Notes under the pieces: model-generated
Told to the model about the DNA's origin: nothing
What the model saw: the letters and a program-made list of their open reading frames with translations, nothing else
The model's database searches: none
Part shown: positions 26,521 to 38,417 of the stretch, piece after piece
How positions within the stretch are numbered: position 1 is the first letter of the stretch
Layout of the letters: each line of letters starts with the position of its first letter
Translations under genes and position numbers: made by a program
From: Acephala macrosclerotiorum
Taxonomy: Eukaryota > Ascomycota > Leotiomycetes > Helotiales > Mollisiaceae
Length of the DNA stretch: 64,000 nucleotides
Assembly (NCBI GenBank): GCA_014904845.1
Contig: MU119284.1
Location: forward strand, 62,001 to 126,000
Reading direction: 5' to 3'

Positions 26521-26865
26521 AAAAAAAAAAAAAACGATAAAAAAAATATAAAAAACTAAAAAAAAAATTTATAAAAAAAAAAAATAAAAAAAAAATTATT
26601 TTTGTATTATATTTCGAATTTTATAATTATTTGATTTATAAAATTAAAAAAAAAATTATTTTAATTTTAATATTTATAATTTTCAATGAATTTCGAAAAT
26701 AATACTAGTTTATTAGCGTTGTTTTTAAAGTTTAATTACATGATTTTTATATTGAAATATTAGTAAATTTTACGTATTAACGAATTACGATAAAAAATAA
26801 AAATAAAAATGTTTTTTTAAATAATTAAATTGAATTAATTTTTGTTACAAAGAAAAAACTATTAA

Positions 26866-27073
26866 TATAAATACAATATTAGTTTAATAATCACGTGCGA
26901 TACTAGGCCAGATCGGGACTAATATCGCTTGCACTAGAATTGAAATTATATTTTTCAATTTTTATACGTTTATTAAATTTACAATTTATAATTAATTAAC
27001 GAATTATTTAATTTATTTATTTATTTCGTTTTTAATTTATTATTAATAATAAATATCTCTAGTAATATTAATA
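26866..27073 (+). repeat. 3' LTR of copia-type element
   Basis: 208 bp. Compared with the 5' copy it shows mainly G-to-A and C-to-T changes (for example TGTGGG became TATAAA). It is followed by the target duplication TTTAT. Confidence 0.78.
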
Positions 27074-27078
27074 TTTAT

Positions 27079-27440
27079 AAAAGTATTAAAATTAAAATAA
27101 TTTTAAATATAAAAATTAAAAATTAAAATTTTTTATAAAATAAATATAAAAATTATATTTTGTTTAAATATATATATTATTATATAATATATATTATTTG
27201 ATATCGTAAATTGAAAATATATAATTTCATTTTTTTTTTTTTAATTAAACGTAAAACTATTATAAGAATATAAACTTACATTATACAATATATTATCGAG
27301 TGATTACGTAATACGAGTACTAATTTAAAATTATAAAATTTTAATAATATTAATATATTTTAAAATAATAAAATTAATTATTAATTATAAAAATTTTTAA
27401 AAATTTTTAAATATATTTCGTATTTTATAAATATATTTTT
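27079..27440. other. AT-rich DNA, nothing recognised
   Basis: Continuation of RIP-type sequence to the right of the copia-type element. No frame or repeat could be assigned. Confidence 0.5.
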
Positions 27441-28500
27441 ATTTTTAGATTTATTGCCTAGCGCAGCGCAGAGTGGAGAGAGAAAAACGACTCCCACCCG
27501 TGGGAGACTCTTAGATCCCGTGACTACTCCTACGCCGTTTACTGGCAATCGAGAACTCGTTTTGATTTTCGAGTTTAAAAATAAAATATTACGATTTAAA
27601 AATAGATTTTGATTTCTTTTTAATCTATTTCATTTTTTATAATAATTTTTATAAAATAGATTAAACTAAATTTAAAAACTTAAATTAAATCAAAATATAT
27701 AAAATATAAACGTAAAGAATATTATGTTTTGATTTTCGACGTTTAATTGGTCCAAAAAAAAAACTCAGATACCTTAGGCCACTAAGGCTGCAGTATAGCC
27801 GAGCTCAAAAATACCAAAATTTCGAAAATTTTACGATTTTATTTGCTTATTTATAAATTTAATAAATTTACTACAATTAATTTATAAATTGAACTTATAT
27901 TTGGATTATATATATTTTTAATTGCAGTTTATTTTAATTAATAGTTATTGCGCAATTTAAGTCGAAGTTGCAAAATGCTGTAAATTGCGATTTGCTATCG
28001 TTGCAAGGGCTTTCACCGCCCGACAGAATCTACGTTAGAGAAATGCGATTAATAGCATCGTAAAGAGAGTTCTAAAGGGTTTCCCCTCGTAAATATAGTC
28101 TTAATAACTATTTAGAATCAATTGAATCAATCGTAGTAACTCAATATAAGAGACGGGGGTCCCAGGAAGTGTCCCCTTGGTGTGAGGCTCTATAGAAAGT
28201 GCGTTTTTGCCTAAGGCTCTTATCAGCTTATCCGGCTCTGGAAAAACGTTTTTCCAAACGAACACTCTCTTCGTATCAACGAGAATCATTCCAACTTCAA
28301 ATGCTTATAAAACGCTCAAATTAAGAGCTTTTGATTTCAAACTTGGATCGCTGAATAAATCTAAAGTAGATCTAAAATAATAGCTATTCCCGGTCGAGTA
28401 TAAGACAAACGTGACAAGCGTAGAGACAAGAGAAGGTGGTGCCTAGCACGGCTCGTACCTCGCGAGTGCATCCCCACCTGATCGAGGAACGAAGCGAAAG
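27440..28500. repeat. Mixed repeat patch related to the GC-hairpin family
   Basis: Alternates between normal and AT-rich stretches. At 27,505-27,520 CTCCCACCCGTGGGAG is a perfect palindrome. About 28,005-28,030 has TTTCACCGCCCGACAGAATC, matching TTCACCGCCCGGCAGAATC at 17,253. At 28,100-28,230 one diverged GC-hairpin unit occurs, then the 56-bp repeat (28289-28344). Short open frames here follow the repeats and are not genes. Confidence 0.55.
28289..28344. repeat. Dispersed 56-bp repeat, right copy
   Basis: Matches 17291-17346, same orientation, with a few changes near both ends. Confidence 0.65.
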
Positions 28501-29095
28501 CATGTTTATATTTATTTAATAATTTAAATTTTAAATTAAAATAATTTTTATTAATATAAAAAATGTAATTTATTTAAAAAATGTTTTTTTTATTAAACGT
28601 AAATTATAAATTATAATTATTTTAATTATTTAAAAAATTAATTAAAATTATATATTATATATTTATTTATAATTAAAAATAATATATAAAATAAAATTTT
28701 ATTATAATATGTTTTTAACGATAATTAAATGTTTTTAACTAGAGGAAAAAGTCTGCGTAGAGTTTACGTAATAACACGTAATATTTTTGAAAAATTTAAA
28801 TCACGTTTTTGCGCTAAAGTTTTGCCAAGAAACGCTAAGATGTGTTGCTTTTGGCATTTAGCGCTTCTCGTAGAACTTGGAAAAGAACGTTTTCACTCGC
28901 GCTGGCGGAGCTGGTGCGAATAAAAACTTTAAATTAAAAGTTTTATATCATTTCAAAGTTCAAGTCATCAAAGGCAGGACATGGCGCGAGGCACGAGGGA
29001 CATCCCACTATAAAATTAAATGCACACTTGTTTTCTCCAGTGGCAAGTCACGTGGTTTGCAAGCTTATATTATCCATATCTCTTAGAATTGTAGG
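28500..29095. other. AT-rich block then non-coding DNA
   Basis: 28,500-28,740 is AT-rich RIP-type sequence. From 28,740 composition becomes normal. Short plus-strand frames have no recognisable features. The right end may be 3' UTR of the next minus-strand gene. Confidence 0.4.
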
Positions 29096-29194
29096 CTACT
29101 TTGATTCCGCTTTACTCATTACCACGACTCTCCTAATTCTCGTCTTCTGCTTTATGTCTGTGGTGAAGGACTTTAAGGACTTGTTAGTAAAGCT

Positions 29195-29818
29195 TCAAAT
29201 ACAGGAAGTAGAGTTGCGGTAGTTACCTCCTTTCCAGATGAATCCTTTACCAGCAATATCCACTTTCCCACCAGAATTGTGAGGAGTAATGCCTGTAGCA
29301 GCGCCCTCAAAGGTAGCGACATTGGTGTTGTCTATGAAAAAACAAACTGTGACCCACTCCTTGCCTTCAACATTGGTTACTTTTACAGTAACGTAGAAGT
29401 CATTGGGCTTGGACTCCAGAACTTCCCAAGAAATGTAGCCGAGAACACCATCAGCTGACAAAATTCCAAAAAATTCGAGAGTTTGCTGAATGATTTTGCC
29501 AACGCCTTCTCCAATGTGGTTATCTTTAGTGATGACAGTCACTTTGGCGGCCTTCCACCAAGTCATGAAGGACACCCTGAGATGATTGACCTTCAAGGTG
29601 GCGGGCACCTGTTTGGGGAATTGCTTTGCGTCTTGGCATGGTGGCTCAGGTGGAGGTGGGAAGAGTGTCGTCTTGGCAGCAGCCACGCCACCCAGTTGAT
29701 CAATTACGTCGAGAAGCTGGGCAAAGTTCTCCTGGGTGATTTCCTAATGCCAGAAAGTCAGTATATGTGTAGTTACTGCAGAAGACAGAGGGAAACCCAC
29801 GGAAATCGGTCCAGCCAT
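29195..29818 (-). CDS. Unrecognised protein, 188 aa, two exons
   Basis: The start ATG is at 29818. Exon 1 (29818-29801) encodes MAGPIS. A 57-nt intron (29800-29744) has a GT start, a CTGAC branch site and an AG end. Exon 2 (29743-29195) encodes EITQENFAQLLDVIDQLGG and a proline-rich linker (LFPPPPEPP), followed by a domain with SFMTWWKAAKVTVIT and GYISWEVLESKPNDFYVTVKV. There is no signal peptide or membrane segment. A GT at 29226, a CTAAC and an AG at 29158 would form a further 69-nt intron, replacing the last residues with a basic tail ending at 29096; both endings are possible. I do not recognise the family. The regular intron and codon pattern argue for a real gene, the only convincing one in the left half. 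Confidence 0.6.
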
Positions 29819-32390
29819 GGTGTTTTTTCCCTCGGAGTTTCGAATTTTGTGGTGCTTTGTGTGTTGGCTGATTATCTTCAGAGAGTATAACGAGTTGATG
29901 GATATGATATCACACAGGAATGGGCATGTTATTATCTAGGGAAGAGGATACTAGTGCAGTGAGTAGGCAAAGGATTCACGAGCGTGTGACTGCCACGTAT
30001 TACATTGTATGCATCACTGACTTTCCAAGCCACCAAGTTCACAAACAGAAGGAGTGGCTTCTAGGGATTGAGCTGTAAGCTTTTGAGTGCATATATTCCT
30101 TTTCAAAGCACGTAAAGGCTCTGGTGCAGAACTCTTTGTGGGTAGGCCAGGTCGAGTTTGAGGCTTATTCCGCATATTGATAGAAGTCATATCACCAGTC
30201 TCATGCAACAGTACCCAACGACAAAGGTAATTCGTTCCCATTCAGCATGTGAATTGTTTTTTGAAGAATCCTGCTGCACGATTTCAACACCCCCATTGGA
30301 GCTTTCTCTCTAGCCAATGTTTCTCGAATTTTTTTGGTTCATAAGTGACAATCCACAGCAATTATCTGGAGTAGACTCTCACACATAATATCCTGATACA
30401 AGATATGCTCTTGAGGAAATTGAGACTCCAGACGTCCTTGCAAAGCATGAGGACAGAGTATAGAACTTTCGACAAGCTAGGCCTCCGACCCCGTGCACTT
30501 GCTTTGGGTCTATGTTTCGTCGTCAATAAGGAGTCACCAGCATGGCGCCTTGCTATTGCCTGCATAGCTTTCCACAATGTGAGTAGGTCCCTTGCGAGTT
30601 GCTCCGCATTAGGGCAAAGTATCTTCGCTTTCCCCGCCCCCACATGGACTTGATTATCAGCCCACTGAAACTTGCATGCTAAGTCATTTATCCGATTGGA
30701 AACAGTTGAAGGTGAGTAGCCTACTGAACCACTACGTGGGCTAATCAACCGGGTGCCTAAAGGTATAATTGCTGTATCATTTTTGATCGTGCGAATCATT
30801 GCAATAATGAAGAACAGTGCTTTAGGTTGGCTATTCCCTTTCTATCAAAGCTTCATCAAGTCGTCTATCACATTCGGAATTTCCTAGAAGCCAACCTCGC
30901 TAGTGGTGTGATTGAGCTCCTCGAAATCGCCCTCGAATTGTAGAATCCACTTAGATATCAGGCTCGGGGCATTGAGTGAGTCAGACCGTTCAAGATCGAG
31001 AAGTCCGTCCAACCATAGAAAACCACAAATCGAGACAAGAGCAACTTTCTGTGGCTTAATAGCCTTACAGCTTAGCAGAGTATAATTTTGTTACTAAAAT
31101 CGATGCAAAGAATTGGACGATGACGTGCAGAACAACCCAGAAAAGTGGTGTGATATCAGTTTCAAGTCAAATTTTTTTTTTCATTTGGACGCACATACAC
31201 AGCTGCGCTACTGGATGGGCGCTGAAATTCTGTGTAACCGCGCTGACTAGCGCATTTACAGATAGCAGTAAATACCTTGGTCTGCTGTGTTACCCCAGAT
31301 ACACGCGTTCTCGTATCGGATACTACACCCATTCAATGCTCTAAGATATGAATGGATGAGTGAAAATCATATGAGCGATAATTCAGTGGGGTAGCATAGG
31401 TCGGAATGTCGCGTCACTTCTCCATTGGACTCGATCATATACGGGAAATTTTCTTCGTCGCCAATCAATAGATCAGATGTGTGATCGCCGATCGCATACG
31501 TCTAATAATACACTGATGCTCTAGATGGTATTTGGGAATTGGGGAACGTGTCGCCTCGTCTCGTCTAGAACTATCGAGGAAAACAGCCCCATGCGAGCTG
31601 CAGAGCTTCTGCAGATAGTCAGGTAGGAGGAGCTTATGCAAGCTGGAAGGGGCGTCTCAGTATGGTGGAGTTACTGGCTGAGCAGCCTGTTGGTAGTCAC
31701 AACTGGCAAATGGCTGCTTCGAAGAAAAGAGAGTAGACTTGCCCAGCTTCAATTTCTTTTGGTGCCACATGCTGGGCGTAACATGAGAGTCGCGAATGAG
31801 AGGGGACTCCACGGGTATCGCTGCGAATTCCTGCTCTAATTTTGACTGAGAAAACGGGGAATGGGGGCCCTATTAGTTTATAGAACGGAGCAGTCAGAAG
31901 TTTCGTGTCTATCTATAATCTATATCACTACCGTGGTTCAGGTACATTAGCCTGTTTAGCGGGACCATATAGTATAATGACACGAGCGACCTTGAAGGCT
32001 CATGTTCATTCTTCATGGGAGGTGTCGCGGTCAGTGGACAAACTTCAGCTAATATCCGGGATCATTATGGACTGACTATTATATACAGCAGTACCTTTAC
32101 GCCAATTTTTGGAAGGGGGGCAAACGCATTGCGGTATTTCACTCAGGAAGATTTGGCGCTAATGCAGGTGGATTTTGGGTCAGTGAAGATTGGAAGGAGC
32201 TGTAAAGAAGCGTGGATCTATCATATGCCAAATAATGCCTTCGCAATGCGCCACACCCGCGAAGTCACAATTTCTTTCTGTAAGACAGATGGCGTCATCA
32301 ACCTCACGTAATATCCTCTATATCTAACATCATCCAACAATATCAAACTTAAGCACTGCGCAAAATGTATACTTTTTCAAAGGCTTTTTA
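29819..32390. other. About 2.6 kb without a confident gene
   Basis: Normal composition. Frames of 75-145 codons occur (minus 30362-30799, minus 30014-30241, plus 31636-31839, plus 32015-32311) but none shows a known domain or clean splicing. The minus-strand pair near 30.0-30.8 kb, with YSPSTVSNRINDLACKF, might be a decayed gene. I cannot support more. Confidence 0.4.
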
Positions 32391-32890
32391 GTTTTTAAAA
32401 CATTTCCCATTGAAACAGCGCTTATAAAAATTTGCGCATCGTTTAATAAAATAATATATATTATTATATAATAAAATTATAATTTAAAAAACTCAATATT
32501 TTTAATTTTTAATAAATTTTACTTATTTATTAATTTATTAAATAAAAACGAATTTTTAATATTTAAAATAAAATCGAATTTAAAAATTTTAAAAATTTAT
32601 ATAAAAATAAATTTAAATAAAATTATTTATTTTTAAAAATAATTCTTTTATATAATATACGCGTAATTTAAAAAAAATTAATATTAATTTTTAAAATAAA
32701 AAACTAATTAATTCGTATAACGAATTTAAATTTAATTTTTTTTTATATATTATTAAATTTATATTATAAAAAATATTTAAATATTATTCGAAATAATCGT
32801 TAAAAAGAATAAACGGCGATTAAACAAATATAAAAACTTATAAAAACAGAAATTAATTAAATAAATATTATTTAAAATTGGATTAATAAT
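32390..32890. repeat. AT-rich RIP-type block
   Basis: About 500 bp, almost all A and T, with residual C and G mostly in CpG. No domain or terminal repeat identified. It marks the right limit of the repeat island. Confidence 0.6.
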
Positions 32891-33528
32891 CAAAGCTCTT
32901 TTCATTCGGCGGTGGGGTCGATCACTGGTGGAGCGAGTCATAGGACGAGGGTCAGGGCAGATTAGGATGTGCTATTGAGAAGGGTATTGGGGAAGATGGA
33001 GAGGGGGTGGAGGGATCTTTTGGTTGTGAAGCTTGCCTTTGAGGGGAATGATACTAGGCCGGTGGTGGCGAAGGGTACGTTTAGACCGGGCGGTAGGGAG
33101 CATGAATCGAAGTCGTAAAGGTGAGAGGGTAGATTTTGTTTAGACCGCGAGGGAGAGGAAGTGTCTGCCGATTTCTGCTTCCACGAGATGTTCAGTGTGC
33201 ATACAATCAAGAGCTCGTCCCCTGGCCACGATACCCGAAATGCAGTGATGAGCCATTATGAAAGGACTTCACCGTGATAGAAAAGTGTACACAATATAGT
33301 CTGCATTATGTCCAGCAGCTAACTACCACATCATTAGCCGATGCTCCTTCCTCGGACGTATCATAAACACAAACGAAGATCATGAAAAGCTGAAGCTTGC
33401 GAGCCACACAGAGAAATGCAAGCCAAGTAGCATTCGTATCTCCATCTTCCCTTAAGCGCTAGCCCCAATTCCAGAGTAAAGCCATTCCCCAGCCTCGGTA
33501 CATATTCGTACAAGTGCAAAGAAATCCT
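32890..33528. other. Intergenic, downstream of SCC3
   Basis: Normal composition; short frames only. The right part is likely 3' UTR of the minus-strand cohesin gene. Confidence 0.5.
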
Positions 33529-36500
33529 CTAATCTCCCATCACATCGTCATCGTCATCATCCCCACCACCCTCTTCCTCCTCTCCATTTTCCTCACCTCC
33601 ACCTTCAGGCTCCTCGTCTAGAAGTTCTCTCCGACGAAGATCTTCAACTGTGCCTTCCTCTGGTTCGACGTCCGCGAACGGATCATCTTCTTCCTCTTCT
33701 TCCTCTACAAGTTCTGCACTTTTACTTGGTGCAGCTGCTTTCTTCGCTGGTTGTGCCTTGCCTTTATTCGTCTTCTTCTTCGGCTTCGGCTCATCCAGAT
33801 ACGCTACAACTTCCTTGAAGTTCGGACCAAGACGATGTCGATTTCGTTGAATTCGAGATCGGAGCTTGCCTTTCAGAGGGCCAGAGGCATCGATCACTTG
33901 TGCGAGGATAGCGAGGACGAGCTTTCCGGAGAATTCGCAGAGTTGTTGCTCGGCTCTTAAGACCTCTGCTTGTCGTTGGCCATCCGACGCATTTTCATCG
34001 TCCTCTTCTTCTGATTCGGACTCGAGGTCTTCAGGTTCTTCGTCATCACTGGGCTCCTCTAGCTTCTTCTTCGACTTCTTGGCGAATTGCTTCTCCAAGG
34101 CCTCGAAAATAGAGGTTAGCTCTTGCTTGTAATTTGGATCGATCTCCTTCGCGAGACTCTGCAAGTATGCGTTCTCATTCGAAGCTTCAGCCTGGCTGTT
34201 CTTACCCTTGGGCTGCTTCGCAGGTCTGAGAGTGGCGAGGAGAACGTGTAAGTCAAGAAGGGTTCCAGCTCCAACAAGACGTGCTGTGTCTAGGGTCGAC
34301 CGAGAAGAGAAAGTGACGACAAGGTTAGTAACAAAGACATCCTGCCACTCCTTCAAATGGTCGATATCCAAATCTGCGATCTCCTCGCCGGAGTTCATAG
34401 CTTCGGTCAAAGAACGAACTTTCCACATGAAGTAAAACATGCATGAGCGGATTGCAGACAGAACAACTTCGTCTTCAAGGTTTTCACGAGCTTCATCGTG
34501 TGCGTCTTCGTAAACACCACGGGCGACAATGTCGAGAAGAATGGCGATAGGCTGCCTTGGATCTTTGCCCGCCTCTGCCTCGAGGGCTTCAACACAACTC
34601 GAAATGCTAGCAAGCTGCTCAAGTCGGGCAAGATTATGAGAGAGCTCTGTAAGGACTTTGGCGCTGAGAGTACCTCGAACAGTAATCTCACTAGCTTTGC
34701 TGATTTTCCGCAAAATGCTTGTGGTATCTTCCCAGAGAGTTTGTACTTTGTTGTCGGCAACTTCCTCGAGCTCTTCGTAACCACGGGCATGAAGAAGAGC
34801 GGCACCAGCTTCGCTTAGAACACCCTTGTCGGCATGACTGTTGAATTGTGCACTGATCTCGTCTAGCAGCTTAGCGTATACCGTGGAGTCCTGTCGCAAT
34901 TCTTGGAAGATGTTGAGATTCAGTACATGTTCCAGTCGGAGTACAACGGTAGCCGTCTTAGGATCTGCTCCATACTTCTTTAATAAACCAGGAATAAGGC
35001 CAGCTAGACGTCGTGCAGCAGCTTCTCTTGCCTCGTGATTGTCTCGGCGGGCGTGCTTCTTCTTGGCCTTCTCCTTGTCGGCTTCCTCAGCGTCTGACAG
35101 TCCCAACTTGACCACAGCATTTAACACCTCCAAGAGAATGAGTTCTTCTTTGTCAGCAGGCTTGAAGCTCTCTCTCAAATCCTGCTCGGCATCTGTACCG
35201 GCAGCCTCTGATGTATGATCGAAAAGAAGATATCCTGCAAGCAATTCCCAATTCTTGATAGCTGGAACTTTCTCGTAAAGCGCCTGAGCAGCCAGGGAAA
35301 ATCTCGACTCCGTGCCAGAGACATTCAAGAAATCTGCTGCTTCAATTTGACTGGGCATATCATCGACGTCTTGGACGTCGTAGTTCAGCAAGCTCTCAGC
35401 GAGACACTTCAGCCTGATCCATTCGGGACGCGGTGTATTAAAATCGTCATCTTCAACAGGCAGATGCTCTTCGAGAAATTCGTCGCCACCGAGTTCTTCA
35501 ACCTTTGCGTCGTACAGGTCATTGATGCTCTCGGCGAAGAATGCAGTTACAGCTTTTCTGACCTTCGGCTCAGAGTCGAAAATAAGCTTGCCAATCACAT
35601 CGATATCATCTGGTTCCAGCATACCCGCTCGCCTGACTGAATCCATCAGTTCAACTGCAGGTGCCCTAACATCAGGCTCGGCATCGCGAGTTGCAATTTC
35701 CACCAGTCTGGGACGGAATCGCTCGATGAAGTGTCGCATGCCACCTGTTTCGAGTGTATCCATGATGGCTTGCAATTGCTTGATGACCTCCAGTCGCATT
35801 AGCGCGTGACTATCAGACATCATCCAACCCATATATCGCAGATATTGGCCATCGTAGAATACCCCGCTCAGGGTCATGATCCAGTCTCCCAGAGCTTCGC
35901 AGCAGTCGAGTCTGATCTTCGGATCTACGTCTCGGTATCTGTGGAGGTAAATCGAGAATAGTAATTGAATTTGTTCCTCAAGAATAGCCTTCTGTTCCTC
36001 GTTGGCGTCGACTTTGCGCTGAAATTCAGCAAGTCTCGCTTTATTGTGTTTCTTGTTTTTCTTCCCCGACTCAAGTTGTCGCTGGTGTTTTGCTGCAGTC
36101 TCAATCTCCTTGTTGGCCACCCGACACATCGAGCTCATTAGGGAAAGCGCTGCGACCGTGGAGGTATGGCGGAAAGGACGGCAGGTTGAGGTAGACAAAC
36201 TGCTAAACCAGGCGTGGAGATTCTCCATCAGCGCCTTCTCAGTATACACTATCTTGGTCTCATGGAGGGCCTCGAGTAAGCTGCCAAAGAAATCCACAAG
36301 AGACTCCCGGAAGGTATGGCTGCTTTTGGCTTTCGAAATGAGGGGGTAATCTGTAGGGTTTTGCTAGCGATTGTTAGCATCTCAATATGTCAGTCCAAGT
36401 GCGTGAACTCACGGCTTGGTATTCCTCTTGCAAATCTCCGACTCTGCCAGCGACATTGTCCACATCGTCTATATCGTCTCGTGTGACCTCTATTGTGCAT

Positions 36501-37103
36501 CCTGCACTTCGTAGTAAGAAATTGACAAGCTCGACCATTGCAGCAGGGCCGTCATCTTGTAATCTGCTGACCCATTGCCCTGCAACATCTTTCGAGGATA
36601 GTCCGCTGGTATAGACATCCGCTATGAGAAAATTAGCAAGATTCTGCCAGTTTGGAGGGATTGGCGCGTTTACCATAAAGTCCCCCTGCATCCTTATCCG
36701 CGATTGCAACCCTCTTCGCCTTCTTCGGTCTCGCAGGAAGCCTCACAAGAGACCCATCCTCATGCGCCGTCGTTCCGTTCACTTTCGGCTTCTTTGCAGC
36801 AGGTTTATTCGCCTTCTTTGGTTGTTTCCTCTTTGCCGCCCTCACTTCCTCTTCCGCAGCGCTCTCTTCTTCCTCCTCAACGTCCTCTTCATCCTCATCT
36901 ATATCCGACGTGTCGTTCTCGCCATCTTCTTCTCCCCGCTTTCTTTTCGCGCTCGCAGGAGCCTGTTGCGTGGATGGCGCATCGGGAACAAACTTTTCGG
37001 GAACTTTCACGGCGCGTCCTGATTTGCGCCTGGCAGTCGCGCCAGGAGTGCTCGACACGTCGTTATTGGAGATATCCATGAGCGGTGTTCTTCGCGTAGT
37101 CAT
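33529..37103 (-). CDS. Cohesin subunit SCC3/STAG (Psc3, Irr1), 1157 aa
   Basis: This is the SA/STAG subunit of the cohesin ring, which loads and maintains sister-chromatid cohesion in the nucleus. Exons are 37103-36674, 36621-36413 and 36363-33529. Both introns (52 and 49 nt) have GT/AG ends and CTAAY branch sites, and the three exons join in frame. The N-terminus (to about residue 140) is disordered, with KRKRGEEDGE and long acidic and Lys-rich runs. Then follow GGLYADVYTSGLSS and the helical STAG region (DFFGSLLEALHETKIVYTEK). The stromalin conservative domain begins about residue 349 (FSIYLHRYRDVDPKIRLDCC, then EALGDWIMTLSGVFYDG). The C-terminus is acidic (DDDDDDVMGD). Length is normal for fungi. 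It is divergent from ureD. No damage seen. Confidence 0.95.
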
Positions 37104-37427
37104 TGATTCATTTGACGCGACTGAGAAAATGATGGCAAAGAGGTAATCGGGTTGTTGGATCGCGTTGAAATAATGGTGATGTTGATTTCGTCGCGAGTTG
37201 AAGGGTGTCGCGATGGTTCGTGTGGGTGGATCAAATGTTGGCGCCTTAGGCAGAAGCTCTTATCGAGGCTCAATTTACGACTTCACATCAGACTTTCACA
37301 TCAGCATATTATCAGCGAATTAACAAGCATTCTCCTCGCTATTCTTCCTGCACAAAGTACGTTTGGCACAAGCTCTATCACAGCTTTGACGTGCTTCACT
37401 TACGAGAATGTCACAACGATATACTCG
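37104..37427. promoter_or_regulatory. Shared divergent promoter region, SCC3 / ureD
   Basis: The 324 bp between the two start codons must hold both promoters. The reading frame of ureD stays open upstream to 37152, but the extra residues do not resemble UreD, so I place the start at 37428. No clear TATA box. Confidence 0.55.
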
Positions 37428-38417
37428 ATGACCTCCCCGTTTCCTCCGTCTTCCTCTGCACCTGGAGAAGGACGATTGGTGGCACAACTTCTACCTCACA
37501 ACATCTCAGCACTCTCTACGATCACGTTTCAGTACCCACTTAAGCTCATATCACCGTCTCCATCCGCTGCACAAAAGAGTGTTCTCGTCTTTCTCCTTAC
37601 CTATGGTGGCGGACTCGTTGGCGGCGACCAAGTCAACCTTACCATCGACGTCAAACCGAAGGCTAGACTCAGCATCGTCACACAGGGGCATACCAAGATC
37701 TTCAAATCACCTACTCGTCAAGTTGTCACCCGTCAAAGCCTACACGTGATCATTCAAGATGGTGCCGGCGTTTGCCTGTTACCCGACCCAGTTCAGCCCT
37801 TTGAAGGAAGTGTCTATGAACAGTCCCAGAGGTTCTATGTTGCCGAGTGTGGTAGCCTATGTCTCCTAGACTGGGTATCTGCTGGTCGAACTGCTCGTGG
37901 GGAAGACTGGGACCTGCGTGCCTGGAGTGGAAGAAATGAGGTATGGTCAGCAGATCAATCAAACGAGAAAGCACGACTCCTACTGAGAGACAACGTTATT
38001 CTCGAGCGAGAGGCACTCGATGGATCCATCCAAGATCTGAGGAAGAAGATGCATGGCATGGGCATCTTTGGGACTCTGGTTTTGCGAGGACCCATGATGA
38101 AGGGTCTGGCCACTTTTTTTACGTCTGAATTTAGCGCTCTACCTCGCATCGGTGCGAGAGACTTCCGATCCCAGGATAGAAAGGAGAAAGATGACAAAGC
38201 TGGCATCTCTCAGCAGGAAGCTTGGAGGTACTCACGACTGAACCAAGAGAAGGGAGACGGTGTTCTGTGGTCAGCCGCAAAGGTTCGTGGGTGTATTGTT
38301 GTCAAGTTTGGCGCTCGTACGGTGGAGGGCGGACGTGATTGGATTGGTAGCATGCTGAAAGCAGAGGGCTCGATCGTAGCCAACTTCGGCGAAGATGCAA
38401 CCATATGTATTCGGTGA
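37428..38417 (+). CDS. ureD: Urease accessory protein UreD, 329 aa
   Basis: UreD (UreH) is a scaffold for nickel insertion into apo-urease together with UreF and UreG in the cytosol. The single-exon frame, from MTSPFPPSSSAPGEGRLV, shows the family core: LLTYGGGLVGGDQVNLTIDV, then ARLSIVTQGHTKIFK, then LLPDPVQPFEGSVYEQ, and LDWVSAGRTARGEDWDL in the middle part. It ends IVANFGEDATICIR, as expected for the fungal proteins. Length fits the family. The start was chosen at the first Met that gives a family-like N-terminus. It shares its promoter region with SCC3. The agmatinase-type gene 21 kb away would also feed urea metabolism, but it is broken. Confidence 0.93.
   Translation: MTSPFPPSSSAPGEGRLVAQLLPHNISALSTITFQYPLKLISPSPSAAQKSVLVFLLTYGGGLVGGDQVNLTIDVKPKARLSIVTQGHTKIFKSPTRQVVTRQSLHVIIQDGAGVCLLPDPVQPFEGSVYEQSQRFYVAECGSLCLLDWVSAGRTARGEDWDLRAWSGRNEVWSADQSNEKARLLLRDNVILEREALDGSIQDLRKKMHGMGIFGTLVLRGPMMKGLATFFTSEFSALPRIGARDFRSQDRKEKDDKAGISQQEAWRYSRLNQEKGDGVLWSAAKVRGCIVVKFGARTVEGGRDWIGSMLKAEGSIVANFGEDATICIR

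Larger units (their letters stand above)
18889..27073 (+). mobile_element. RIP-degraded Ty1/copia-type LTR retrotransposon
   Basis: Direct repeats of 208 bp (18889-19096 and 26866-27073) align without indels and differ only by transitions. The left copy begins TGTGGGTACAAT, and both copies end in TTAATA, where TTAACA would be expected. The flanking 5-mers TTTAT (18884-18888 and 27074-27078) are a perfect target duplication. The interior is AT-rich and non-coding now, but the + strand near 25.9-26.1 kb reads FVFVDNLFVNN, matching the VDGSFANN pattern of the RNase H part of fungal Ty1/copia polyproteins, which places it in that superfamily and orientation. A pogo-like transposon (23232-25077) is inserted inside; without it the element is about 6.3 kb, a usual size. 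Confidence 0.78.

Noticed and set aside
29483..29890. 135-codon plus-strand frame
   Set aside because: Lies antisense to the spliced minus-strand gene at 29195-29818, which has a clean intron and start.
37152..37427. N-terminal extension of ureD by 92 residues
   Set aside because: The frame is open but the extra residues are not UreD-like and overlap the promoter region of SCC3.
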